A DNA stretch of 64,000 nt from Formicarius rufipectus (lineage: Eukaryota > Chordata > Aves > Passeriformes > Formicariidae). The notes under the pieces are model-generated. The model was not told the DNA's origin. It made no database searches and was given only the letters and a program-made list of their open reading frames with translations. The stretch lies in assembly GCA_013399695.1 (NCBI GenBank), contig VXAU01004380.1, positions 62,001 to 126,000 on the forward strand, written 5' to 3'. Shown in pieces: positions 12,477 to 24,641 of the stretch; position 1 is the stretch's first letter, and each line of letters opens with the position of its first letter. The position numbers were made by a program, and so were the translations under genes.

Positions 12477-13491
12477 TTATTCAGGATTTAATTTGCGAGG
12501 TCACAATGGCCTGTAAGCTGTGCTGAGAACTCATGAACAAGAAAAGGAAGGTATTTCACGTTTTTTCAGAAGTCCTCTCCAACTCCTATCTCCCCTCTCT
12601 CATCTCTCCCCACGGCCCTAAATACTCAACAACACCCATACATCTATTGAAGGTATCTTTTTGTTGAGTGTTTCTAACTTTTCTCTCGTGCCATGCTTTC
12701 CTGAATCAGTGATCCCAGCTGATGTGGTTTGTACCCTGAATACCTCTTTGCTCATAAAGAGGTGCAAGCTTGTTCTCTGTTGTAATACCGGAGCAATCTT
12801 GGAAGGCAATTCGATCCCTTCATACACTTAAGGTTCATTGTTATTTGTATGAAATATCCATGTCTCGACTATATATAGCTTTCCACTGTGAATTATGCAA
12901 ATAATACACTATTTTAACGTGTCTTTTTCATTGTGATGGCAAAGATGTGGTGCAAAACATTGGGGAAAAAACATGTCATGCCCCCAGAGAAAAGATGCAG
13001 TCAGTGGTGTTTACCTACCACTGGTGCCAGCTTCTTCATATAAATATTGAAACAGCTCTCTTTTGCATGAAAATGTCATTACCAGTTCAGAGTTCCGAAA
13101 AAGAGAAAAATATGCCGTTATGCTTCTTAGTGACCAAGTTGATGTGAGTGCAGCATCATAGTTAAGCGTACCCAAAAAAACTGCTCTTAGTGTCAGATTC
13201 CTTTTTGTTTTTGTGTCAAAGTCTCTGTGAATGTGTAGTACAACCAAATATTTTGCATCTGTCATTACATTGTCAGTTTTCAAAACACAAGTGTTTGTTT
13301 TTCCATCAACCTGCTTTTCCACAAATGAAGTGCAGTCTACACCATGAAATGGGAATAATAGTTTGTCAGCTGTTGTATATCTTCTGTTCTCCACCACCTT
13401 CCTGTGCCCAGAGCAGTTTAAAAACAAAAGTAAAATAGCATCTTCACTCCTGAAATTCCTTGCTTTGTTTAGAGCAGTTGTTCCTGTTAGA

Positions 13492-13512
13492 TTTTTTTTT
13501 TTTTTTTTTTTT
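13492..13512. repeat. Poly-T run (21 T)
   Basis: Twenty-one thymines followed by a G-rich stretch. On the minus strand this would be a poly-A tail, but the sequence on its 5' side (higher coordinates) is not a recognisable retroposed gene. Confidence 0.9.
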
Positions 13513-16226
13513 GGGGTGGGGGGAAGATAATACTGTGATTGACTGGCATATGTATTTTCTAATTTCTTAATAGAAAATAACATTAGAAAGATTCAGTTAT
13601 AAACACTATACTTTTTGAAAAGTATATAAAGTGGAAAATAATTTTCAGTTCTTCATATCACGAATTGAGATAGTTCCATAGACGTTGCTGTTAAAAATAC
13701 AATTTGCATACTGCAAATATTTTTGTTTATCTATCCTGAAAATGATACGAATCCTGGTTTGGATTGCCATGAACACTGAAGGTAACTAAATGTAGCTGGA
13801 GTAGTTAGTTTCTTAGTATTCAACTAATGCGTAGTAGGAGAAATGTAGCCTTGAGAATAATCAGATCCTGTCATGTATGAATAACTATAACCAATGAAAA
13901 AGGGCTTGGGAGAGTAGGGATGTAGCCTAGTCATCTCCAAATTGGTAAATTAAGCACATATTTTACCAGACTGCATGTCTATTGTTGTTTTATATTCTTT
14001 GTGATTCAGATTAGCTCATTTAAATCTACTTAGGGTATGTGGTTCAGACTGCAATGGAAAGCGTTTCTGGTTTGCAGTGTAGTCATAGTTGAGCCATTTA
14101 CCTGAGGAAGCTTAGTATATCTCAGGAGTGAGATGTTTTTCCCTTTTACAGAAGAAATTTTGGCCAAATTTGCTGAGGATTATATCCTGTGTCCTATATA
14201 CATGCAGTTTACATGAACTTTCCGTAGAAATCTAACTTAAAGAGTATTTATCAGAGTTTTCCAGCCTCCTCAAGGAGATATAAGATGTTCTTTAAGTTGC
14301 TGCCTTTATATAGGAAGGTACATAATGCATCTGATTAGTTAAGTTACATATCTCTTGTAACGGCAAAATGTTGGGCTATTCCATGATAGAATGTACTTGT
14401 CATGCTTTGGGGTTTCACTAATGAGTTCCAAATAAGTAAGGATTTTTTTGAAAGCATGTTGCATTGCTGAATCACTTGATTGTTTCCTCAAACTGATAGG
14501 CGAGTAAGGCATTTTAAAGCTAACATTACTTGATGAAATCACCTTTCATCCTTTTGGTTTTGAGTTTTTCGATTAGGATGATCATACATGACCAAGGAAT
14601 TTGTTCTTTATTCCATATAACTTACTTGTAATGAATGCATTGTGTTGTGAAGGTCAGTATATGCTTGGTAAGACTGCTGAGTTTATTATAGCTTTTATAA
14701 TAAGTTATGAAGTAATTTATAAATTATGAAGTTTTATAGACTCTATGCTAGTCTATAGCTTAGTCTTAAAGCAACTTAAAAATTACAGCAACGTAGTGCT
14801 TAACTACTGCTCAAAAATAATATTTTATAGTTTGAGGCCATCTTAGAATCCTTTCAGCTGCAGAGTACAGTATAATTTCCCTGTGAGGACATACCCAAAC
14901 TTCTCCATGCTTCTTCAGTTTTATACAATATATAGTTATATAGCTTCTGCCAAAGAAGTTTTTCAATGCAAAAAATTTACATGAGTTAAAAAAGAAAAGT
15001 TTTTTTGAAAAATTCTAAGATAAAACAGATATCAAAGAGTAGAAAGCAGAGACATAATGGTTCTGAATCAGAATATCCCAAACTGGCTAATATTCTGAAA
15101 GCTTCAGAGTATTCCAAGTAGGTACCATTACACAGTTGTATTGCACTTCCTCACTTTTCTTTATCATTTGCTGTTGGGCATCCGAGGACAAGATATTGGA
15201 CTGTGAACAGGTATTTAGTTTGATTAGATTTTGCTGTTCATACATTCTTTCCCAGTCAAGGTGATATTATGTAATTTAGAAATTTCTTTGTGGAGAAAGG
15301 TCGTTGTAAACTTTTGTTGTGTAACCTTCAAGCACATGTTTGCTTGAATTAATTAGCAGTAATTCAATGTATTGTGTAGATTATGAGATAGGAATGTAGT
15401 AGGAAGTAAATATTTGTTCTTGTTTTCCAGTAATTTCTTGTTCATGGTATTTTTCTACATAAATGTTAACATTTATGACTCACAAATCATGATACATTGT
15501 TGAAATTTCTTTATCATGTGTAATAACTAAGGATATCAGGATAGTTTGTTTTAAAGCTATTGCGTAACTAAATTATTTTTAGGGAAGTGAAATGGCCTTC
15601 AGTGAAGGTAGCTCAGAAATGTCTGCAAGAAGACGATTACTTGCAATTTGTCTTTTATTTGTCTCTAGTTCTTTGGTTTTGGAGTAGATGATGCTGGATT
15701 CTGTATCTCTCCATTTGATTTCTGCTCTGAGTCTTTCAGTCGTTTAATTCATTTCTGTTCAAGATAGTGGCCTTTCTCTAGAATGGATGACTGTCACTCT
15801 AAGGATCTTGTTCACACTTGAATCCAATTATCTGGCTCAGTCTGATCATGTGTGAGCCTCTGCCATCATGTTCACTGAGTCCAGCTTCTGTTGCCATGCT
15901 CTTTTAATCTGCAAGAGAAAAGAAGACCTGGTCTAATGAGTGTTTGGAAAAGGTGATGCCTTATGCACTAAAGAAATTGGCAATCTGAAGGAGGTCAATC
16001 TTGGGTGCATGCAAGGTATGAGAAGACTTGAACCTGAACTTACAGAGCAAGTGGTGTGCTGCAGAGTGCTTTTGGTGCTTCAACCTTTTATGGTGCCAAG
16101 GGTCTTCCATTTGCAGCTGCCTTTCTATTGCAGCCTTGTAACTTTTCACCAAAGCTTCTAGGGCAGTGTTTCCCTTCCTGTCCTCATGTTGTTGGTCTCA
16201 TACTGTTATTCTCATGGCCTTGAACC

Positions 16227-16290
16227 TGCATGCTGTGTTATTACTGTCACGTCAGGGATGCATGCTGTGCTATTGCTGTTATGTCAGGGA
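16227..16290. repeat. Tandem duplication, two 32-base units
   Basis: Units 16227-16258 and 16259-16290 both start TGCATGCTGTG and end GTCAGGGA, differing at a few positions (for example CACGTCAGGGA against TATGTCAGGGA). It looks like a local replication-slippage duplication that has since diverged slightly. Confidence 0.85.
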
Positions 16291-17244
16291 AGTGATTGCC
16301 ACTGGTACAAGTCACGCTTTTTCACCATCATTTTCTTGTGTCACTTATTTTAGCTTTTAGTTTGCATTAGGAGAAAGACAAGTATCTGATAAATGTTCCC
16401 TGATAATGTATGCAAAATCTAATAGTCAGTTAGTTTGCAACACCAGCCTCTGATCAAAAACTACTCCAATTAGTGCTAATAGCATTGTAAGTGGGGACAG
16501 GCAATAGGGAATTTGAACAGGTCCTGAGGAAACCTATGTGGCTTCCGTGGGGAAAGTAGTATGGTGGACCACCTTGATGCACTGGAGAGGACACTGATTG
16601 GGGAAACCTGTCAGTTTTCTTCTTGACTAGCCACTGGAGGGAGTTTTGCCTTGCCCCGTGTCGTTTCCTTCTTTTACTTTTCCAGTTTCCTTTCCTCTTT
16701 TCTGTGTTCTTCTCTTTTTGTCTCTCCTCCTCTTTTGTTTTTCCCTGAAAGAAGCTTTTATTTTTTGCTTTGGTGCTTGTCATCAGCTATAAAGTCTGCG
16801 AGTGCATCAGAAACAGATGTGGAGATGTTTACAGACTTGTAGTGAGAAGTCTAGGTAAATGTGATAATAGATTGGTACATGGTCAATTTATACCTGTGTG
16901 AAAACAAATAATGTGATAACTTTCCTCATTTTACTTTTGTGAAACAGAAGTAATTTATCCTCTGAGCCTTCATTTAGTCAGCTTGAGTTTACCTTTCTGA
17001 TTTACTTTCATATGAGAATATTCCACTAGATATCTCTGTGCCCTTCTCTGTATCCTTTACAATCTAATTTTATATTTCTTCAGCAAAAATGACCAGAACA
17101 GTAGTCTGGGACCATGGAAATCTCATTAGCACCTTGTCCAAGGGTGGTAGTACTCCCATCTCTTTTTAAAAAGGCTTCACTGATGTGTCTTAAATTGTAT
17201 TCAAGTCAAAAAGTCATTTCCTGTTTCTTTTTGTAATACTCATG

Positions 17245-17745
17245 ATTACAGTACATTACAGAAACATTCAAGTTGGAAGGGACCTATTGGTCAAAGTAGG
17301 GTCAACATAGAATTCAGACCATGATGCTTAGGGATTTGCTCAATTCTGTCTGGAAAAGTTCCAAGAAAAGCAATTCCACAACCTCTCTGGACAGTCATAC
17401 CCAATACTTAATTATCCTGATAACAATTTTTTTTCAGTATATTGAGTCATAGCCTCTCAGTTTCAATTAATGAATATTATCTCTTGTGCCATGCATGTTT
17501 GTGAAGAGCCTGGCTCCATCATGTTGGTAAACTCCTCATAGGCACTGATGGACTGATGTTAGGTGCCTGCTAAAACCACTTCATCTCCAGGCTGAACAGG
17601 TCCAGCTCTCTCAGCTTTTAACAGGGCAAGTCCTCCAGCCCCTGAGTGCCTTGAGGGGTTCTGGAGGAGTTGTCTTTCAGTTATTTGAAGCAACAAGACT
17701 GGATGCAATATTCCAGATGAGGTCTAGTGCTTGAGTAAAGGTGAA
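17245..17745 (-). repeat. CR1 fragment, minus orientation, diverged
   Basis: Antisense CR1 wording is visible: CAAGTTGGAAGGGACCTATT near 17269 (3' end region), CCACAACCTCTCTGGACAG near 17378, GAAGAGCCTGGCTCCATCAT near 17502 and CTCCAGGCTGAACAGGTCCA near 17586. It is interrupted by insertions and is old. It lies antisense to the inferred gene. Confidence 0.85.
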
Positions 17746-19053
17746 ACTTAGTGGCAAATCTACCAAATGGTAAATAGCACAAAATTCTGAAATTCCGAGA
17801 ATAAGGCATTAAGCAGAACTTTACTGTCTTGAAAACATAAAATTAATACAAGCTATTAGATGCTTTTAGGAACTTGTTCTTCAGCTTACATGGCAACAAA
17901 GTTTATTTGGTAGTTCTTCTCAGGAAAGTTCTTGAATCATGTTATTTTGGAGTAGGCAAGTAATGTGACATTGGAATTTTATTTTAAAACACTTTATTAA
18001 AATATGCATTAATGTATCTCCTTTATAGAAATATATAAAGAAGATTATATAACAGACATTCTGTATGTCTAGGCTTTTAATTATACAAAATTCTGACTAT
18101 TCAAGTTTTTTGACGGTAGTCATTTAGTCTCCAGGGTACCTAACTATTAGACTGAAACCTTGCTTTGACAAGAGGTAGATGAACTGCTGGTGTGAATGTA
18201 AGATTTCCAAGGAAAAAAATTTGAACACCTCATTCGAAATGGGGAATTAAGCAGCATGCACATAGTAACTGTGTTTTGTGCATAAAATATATAAGTTATT
18301 GATATTTTACTTGTTTCATAAATAGCTATTCAATTGATCATATGTAGGTTAGAATTATAGGAGTATGCTCGCAATACAAAACAGATACAGTTACCACTTT
18401 GATCTTTTGTTTCCTCTTTTGGAGATTAAGGCTTCCCTTTGACTGGAAAATGTACTTAGTATGTGTTTTTTTTGGTCGAGAAGCTTTCTTCAGAAACTAG
18501 TGAAAAAGATAGTGGTTTAATGTGATTAATGGATGTGTAACCATAGATTTTCACTGCATTTTAGTGAGATGCATATGACTGGAACAGTACCAGCCTGTTT
18601 ATGTGGTGAGACTTCCTTTAAGACTTATAAGAACTGATCAACCATTCTTTTTTCCTTTTGCTAATGTGTGACATTTATATTGATTCAGATTATGAATGTG
18701 TATTTTGAAAGAAGGTGGTGGAAAGGACATCTTCTAAATAATTTGCTGAGGGGGACAGTATTAGGACCTTGATTGAAGAGGTCAAGGATTTTACTTGCCT
18801 ATAAGGAGTTTCGCTATTGACTGTTATGAGGTCAGGATGTCACCTTTGCATGTAAAATTTTCACCTCTTGATGGGCTGTTTATAATGAGAGAAGCAGCTA
18901 CGGTTACAAGGAGAGTTTGTGAAAGCCCTATTCAATGACTGAAGACATGCACTGTGGAAGTAATATCTCTTTCCCAGCCAGGAGAAAAGGCAGGGGGCAT
19001 GGAAGCTGGGATTGCAGCTAGTAGCAGTTAAGCGTTCATTTGGTCATTAGGGC
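17746..19053. other. Intronic sequence, no gene recognised
   Basis: AT-rich sequence with no recognised gene. It contains one copy (18476-18553) of a diverged direct repeat whose partner is at 21119-21198. Confidence 0.5.
18476..18553 (+). repeat. Diverged direct repeat, copy A
   Basis: About 78 bases beginning GAGAAGCTTTCTTCAGAAAC align by eye with 21119-21198 (AGGAAGCTTTTTTCAGAAAC) at roughly 70% identity, including the following TTAAT, ATGTATAAC and TTTTCAC blocks. It is an unclassified old dispersed repeat. The two copies bracket the long inverted repeat. Confidence 0.5.
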
Positions 19054-19391
19054 AACAGAACAAGATATACATGTTAGACTCCAGTTCTGGCCCTGGCCGT
19101 CTATGCAGCTGCCATTCAATTTAGAATATAACTACATAACATAAAGGAGCGATGTTGGTCTTTCCATTATCTTGATTTTAACATATTTGGAACAGGAAGC
19201 TATATAGTGTTATTTTTCACAGAGGAGAGTAACAAACTGACCACATACATAACACAGCAATAGCAAACTAAAGAAGACACAATCATGATATTAAAAAAGA
19301 CCCAAAACTTTAGCTTACATATGATATGGCGTATCAATTTCATGCCAGATAATCACCCTCCATCAAAGTAAACTAGCAAAATTTAAAACAC
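19054..19391 (+). repeat. Long inverted repeat, left arm (338 bases)
   Basis: This arm is the reverse complement of 20269-20605. By base-by-base reading the arms differ by four substitutions and one single-base indel, about 98.5% identity. One substitution lies in GGCC(G/A)TCTATG; the others fall in the A-rich block near 19292 and the GATATGGCGTATC block near 19322. Matching starts at AACAGAACAAG and stops abruptly at TTTAAAACAC. No terminal motif or target-site duplication was found, and the arm does not resemble CR1. It may be a fold-back transposon, an inverted local duplication or two copies of an unknown repeat. Confidence 0.95.
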
Positions 19392-20268
19392 GGAGAGGCT
19401 GATTCAGTTTAGACTGACAGCCAAAGGACTGGAGGAGCTAGAAAAGTGTATGAAAATAGTTTTTGGTTATTCTTCCTTGCAATATTTTATCAATTACCTT
19501 TAAATAATTTTAGCAGATTTTGACATGCACTCTGGGTGCATTTTTCCTACATCAAGCTGTCTTCATGCTTCTGTCCCTTCCATCACTAGTTTTCCTTCGT
19601 GATGCCTAAATATAAGTTTGTAACTTCTTCAGTGTACTCTGATTACATGCAACAGAGCACACTAGTATGTGTAGGAGATTTTTCTTGGTGTCTGGCACAT
19701 TAATTCCTTTTTCTTTAGGTCACAGAATAGCAGCAGAGCTGCTTCCATAATTTCACCGCAGTTTTTATGAAGAGTCTGTGGAAATGTGAATGGGCTGATT
19801 GACTTTGTAGTGACAAATTGAGTGTCGTTTCTGACCTTGGTACACATTTACTTGTCCTTAGAATGGTCATCCATGCTTTTGGAGAGAACTGCGTGTGGAT
19901 GTCAGTTGCCTGTGAAGTTTTTATGCATCATTTCTCCTCACTCATTTCTGTGGAGTGTTTGTATTGCTGTCTTTGTAAAGAGACAGGACTGGGGGAGATG
20001 GCAGGACACACAACTGAGAGTCTTTTTCAGTTGACATTTAGACTATAATTTAAGTTTTATGTGTAGAAATGTCAGCTCAAAAGACACTTCTGTGTAGATA
20101 ATGAAGCAACATAATAAATCCATTATCACATTAAGAGGAAAAGATCATTATTTTTTGCAGTGATTTCAGTCTACATACTTCAGGAGAGAGAATTGAAAAG
20201 GCATATTTTTAGTATAAAAAGGCCATAAATGTAATCAAGACATATGCAAAGTAAGCTATATTAAAAAA
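19392..20268. other. Unique spacer (loop) of the inverted repeat, 877 bases
   Basis: AT-rich sequence between the two arms. It holds only short overlapping frames (up to 76 codons, 19818-20048) with no recognised domain. If the whole unit is a transposable element, this would be its interior, but it shows no transposase or reverse transcriptase. Confidence 0.6.
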
Positions 20269-20605
20269 GTGTTTTAAATTTTGCTAGTTTACTTTGATGG
20301 AGGGTGATTATCTGGCATGAAATTGATAAGCCATGTCATATGTAAGCTAAAGTTTTGGTTTTTTTTAATATCATGATTGTGTCTTCTTTAGTTTGCTATT
20401 GCTGTGTTATGTATGTGGTCAGTTTGTTACTCTCCTCTGTGAAAAATAACACTATATAGCTTCCTGTTCCAAATATGTTAAAATCAAGATAATGGAAAGA
20501 CCAACATCGCTCCTTTATGTTATGTAGTTATATTCTAAATTGAATGGCAGCTGCATAGATGGCCAGGGCCAGAACTGGAGTCTAACATGTATATCTTGTT
20601 CTGTT
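20269..20605 (-). repeat. Long inverted repeat, right arm (337 bases)
   Basis: Reverse-complement partner of 19054-19391, starting GTGTTTTAAATTTTGC and ending ATATCTTGTTCTGTT. In an intronic transcript the two arms could pair into a nearly perfect stem of about 337 base pairs with an 877-base loop. Such duplexes are substrates for adenosine deamination and can promote circular RNA or hairpin processing. Whether this happens here is inference. Confidence 0.95.
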
Positions 20606-21118
20606 CATATTTGTTTATTTAAGTCCAACATCACAACTGAATGTGGATTATGTGCTAAGCACACATAAATCAAAGCAAAGTTAGTTATTTTTCCATCCTT
20701 AAAGCAGTTACTGTATATTGGTGTCATGATCTGTCAGATTTTCATATGCAGGCTGTTATTCTTTTACCTACAGACTTTTCCCACTCATGTTGCTGCCTCA
20801 GTTAGATGAAGGAATAATTAATTATATTGATGTTAACAGAACTGTTATTACTGACACATATCAAGGTAAATAAAATGAGAATCTGACTTGCATCAGATTG
20901 TAATTGTGTTAACTAGTAATTCAGTCTAATTATACTGAATTAAATCTAATTGCATATCATCATCCCATTCCCAGAATTTTAATAGTAATGGGATTCTCAT
21001 AGAGTATGAGAGTGATTTTTAAAAATCTGAAACATAATGTAACTTCTGTGGAACTTCTACTGTAACACTTAAATTTCTGGTAAAAAATAAGAACTGTTTA
21101 AAGAAAATACCCATTTTG

Positions 21119-21198
21119 CTCAGGAAGCTTTTTTCAGAAACTACTATAGAGATGCAGGATTAATATGAATAATAAATGTATAACTCTAGGGTTTTCAC
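21119..21198 (+). repeat. Diverged direct repeat, copy B
   Basis: Partner of 18476-18553, in the same orientation, roughly 70% similar by eye. The divergence is much greater than that of the inverted repeat arms between the two copies, so it is older. Confidence 0.5.
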
Positions 21199-22307
21199 CT
21201 CTTATTATATATTTCAATACTTTATTATGTAATACTGAGTTACAGAAGTTTCATCATTAGCTATGAAAATATTTCTGTTTTGAAAGGTGACTGCTACATA
21301 TGAATTCTCTTGGTTTACCCTGGTGTAGCATAGTGTTGACTATGGCATCGCTAGAACTAGATATGTAAATACAGTTTTTGTGTAGGAGACAGCTGAAGAA
21401 ATGATCATCTCTGAAACAAGAATTCATATGGTTCTAACCATTTTGCAGCTGGTTAATTGTTAGAAGTCAAAGTAGTGCTGTGTGTATGGGCAGTAAGCAT
21501 TAATGCTGCGTATAAGTTCATACTGGAATCTGGGTATGTTTCATTTTGCATTGATCATTAAAGATTGTATTGATTAGACATTAAACACGGTGCTGCTGGA
21601 AGAAATAAAGGGAAGTGTAAGCAAGTGAAAAGTACTGTTTTTTTAATCTGCAATAGATGAGGAAGCTCTATAGTAACTGTGAGGTTATTCAGTGCTGTGG
21701 TTTCTGTTTCCTGATAGCAATAAATTGGAATTCTGTCATTTCACTTTACATTGATATTTCATTTGCAATGCACCTGAAAATTAATAAAATGTTACCTATT
21801 TTGTTACAGTTCTGTAGTAATAGTATAAAAAATAAGAATTGCGTGTGAGGATGAAACCAGTAAAATCTTACTGGTTTAAAAAGAAGTATTTCTGGGAAGC
21901 AAATGAAAGCTTTGGACTTGGATATAAAGGCTAAGACAGGCAACTGGATTAGGCAAGATCATCTTGGCTGATGGCAGCTAGAAATCACTGTCTCTATCAG
22001 AAGTATCGTCTGGCAGCAGTAGGAAGTGAATTTGTAATCAAAGAACTCTTCATTTCTAACCTACCTCTAACTTCACACTGGAAGCTTCAAGGACAGGTCA
22101 CTACAGAATTGTTCTTCCAGGAATAGTGTCTTGAATGTATTCCAGAGAGTCTCATTTTTTTAATTTCTCCCTTGTGATTGAGGGTAATACCAACACCTTA
22201 TGTACTGCAGAGGCAAACATTCACATAGCTATGAGACATATAAGGAGTCAGGTAAATATTGAAAGAGCTAATGAAGAGGGTCTCAAAGTGGGGGAAAAAA
22301 CTGTACC

Positions 22308-22372
22308 ACCACCAACAAAACAAAAAAGAACAAAACCCACAAAAAACCCCCAAACAAAAAACCCACCATATT
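22308..22372. repeat. A/C-rich low-complexity tract
   Basis: A run of AAAAC/ACCC-type sequence (for example AACAAAACAAAAAAGAACAA) without codon structure. Similar tracts occur at 33010-33047 and 48808-48869. It is simple low-complexity DNA. Confidence 0.8.
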
Positions 22373-23012
22373 TTTGTTGCTTATGTATCACTATGTTCCC
22401 ATTGTGCCGATAATGTATACAATATACAGACTTGTATAATTTATACTTGGATAGACAATAATTTCAAATAAAAGTGAAGCCTGTTTCTCTTTTGTGTTTT
22501 TTTTTTTTTATTTTTTTGTTTGTTTGCTTTTGTTTTGAAGGCCCTCTATTTTGGTGTTGTTCTTGACTAGCAGGAATCATTTTTTTTATGATCCAGTGGA
22601 AATAAATTAGTTTTAATGATGTAATAAATTTATTCACTCTTTAGTATATAATTCCTGCAATGAGAAAGCATCAACAGGGAGGCCCTCCATTCTGTCAGGG
22701 TGTAAAATCTACCACTTTGTTGCAGAATGGGGCATATTTTTCCTTTTTTAATTTTTTTTAATTTTTTTTATTACTGACTCACAGAAGGTAATTGCAGTTT
22801 TTTGTATAAGACAGTTTGGAGTCAATTGAACAACAGCAGTAAGGCAACTGAAAGAAAGAAGACACATCCAACAACTTGCTTTTTAGGGTAGTGAATTAGA
22901 GAGACACTGTGCCCTCACCTGTAAGAGAAGGAACTAAGCTCTTCATTCCTCTCTATAACAATGTTAAATGCAGTCAGTTTTAATCTGCTGTTTCAGGATC
23001 AAAGGAGGACTT

Positions 23013-23035
23013 TTTCTGCATGATTCATGCAGAAA
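23013..23035. repeat. 23-base palindrome with one-base centre
   Basis: TTTCTGCATGA and its exact complement TCATGCAGAAA are separated by a single T, giving 11-base arms. Confidence 0.9.
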
Positions 23036-24621
23036 GAATGTTTGTTTCTTATTCAGTTTGCAGTAACCCTCTAATTACTCTGTCCAGTGGGCATAAATGC
23101 TGTTTAGAGAAAGTGGAATGCTGTGACTAAGCACGTAGAGTTCTATCCATGATTACTTATGAAGACTGGGATTCATTTTCCTGCATGGAGAAATGTTAGA
23201 TGCCACTCTAAAACGGTGAACCTGAACTTATTTGTAGGGAAATTGCTCGATTGTAGCACTAAGTTCCCTGTGTGTACAGCTTTATATCCTTTAGATGCTC
23301 AGTTGTACATCCCAAGCCATGCCTTCTTTCTCTAGGCTTGCCTACATCTCTAAGCATTCTTAAGCATGCGAGGTGCTGGCTATATTGTCCAGCAATCTAG
23401 TTCATTTTCTACTTATTTTCTTCCTTCTTCTGAATACTGCACTGCACTATATCTTGTGAAGAAGTGTCTGAGTACATTGTCTCTTCTCAAACCCCCTGCA
23501 AAATAGGTGGTTAAAATAATGGTGAGAGGAAGCATGCTCTCCAGGGAAAACAGCTGGCCAGTCATATCCAGGAGTGAGCAGACATAACAAGGCTCAAAGT
23601 GGGGTGGCTGTGTTGCATCTGAAATCAAACCTGGAGGTCCTGCAGTATAAAAAGTTTTCTGCTTTTGCATTTTGTAAGTATTTGGGTGTCTACTGAGCTG
23701 CAGACAGGCATTTCTAGTTGAGAACAAGAATGCTGGGAGAATTGGAATCTCTAGACCTGTATTCAAGAGGTCATGATGGTATCTCAATGCAGGGCCTAGT
23801 TGCCTATCTTGCATGGTGGAGTTACAAGTTCTTGTCCTGCAGCTGGGGAATGTGCTTGCATCTTCTTCTCCTGTGGGATGCAGGTGGTATGATAGGTTTG
23901 AATTCTCCTACTTCTCAGTGCTGGCAATTGGGCAGCTTATATAGTCTCTCACATCTGGCTTTCTATTCTGTTGCATCAGATTAAGCTACCTGTATGTGTA
24001 TCTAGCCTAAAACTTTAGCACCTCTGAGGTTATTTTCATGTAAGACTGAGTTTGGGGGCAATGAGTGTGAAGGGGCAGTTCTGACTTCTTCAGGTGTCAG
24101 CTTTCATGTTTTTACTGCTTGGTCAGGTTATCTGGCAAATATCTAGAAGAGCATTTGTCCTCTAGACAGAACATATATATGTTTACCCTTGCAGTTCCTT
24201 TCTGTCCAGCTGGTAAAATTAGTAGCTGTAAACACTAATTTAGTTCTTCCTTGGAGGAAATTGGTGAGATGCAGGAAACTTGTCTGAGGGTTCTGGGGAT
24301 GTGTTTCTAGGCTGTGCCTCTAATATGGGTCTGGAAGAAGGTCCTGAGGCAGGAGGGGTGGTCTGAAGGTTATTCTGGTGTTTCACTGGAGGTGACCTTA
24401 GAATACACTACCAGGGTTCATGGCAGCCTCTGAGCGCTCTGTATGGAACGGGTAGATGCTACATGAAGCCCAGGACAGTGTTCACTAATTCTGGATGTTG
24501 AATGCTCAATTTAGAATGTATTCTTCTATTCCTTCCTGAAACACTTGATACTATTCATGGTCCTGATTTGTGACCATGAAATCTTACTGGTAGCAGAAAT
24601 TAGACATCCACATGTGGCCTT

Positions 24622-24641
24622 CCATATGTGATCACATATGG
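24622..24641. repeat. Perfect 20-base palindrome
   Basis: CCATATGTGATCACATATGG reads identically on both strands. A further ten-base palindrome, CCACATGTGG, lies just upstream at 24608-24617. Confidence 0.9.

Larger units (their letters stand above)
12001..17240. other. Intronic AT-rich sequence, no gene recognised
   Basis: Apart from the TGACA cluster (12294-12476), a T21 run (13492-13512) and a 32-base tandem duplication (16227-16290), I see no classifiable element. A 190-codon minus frame (13011-13583) crosses the poly-T run as a lysine stretch, matches nothing I know and is most likely chance. An exact AP-1 heptamer TGAGTCA is at 12027-12033. Confidence 0.5.

Noticed and set aside
23413..23814. 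133-codon minus frame
   Set aside because: No domain, no splice context, and the surrounding block looks like degenerate old repeat.
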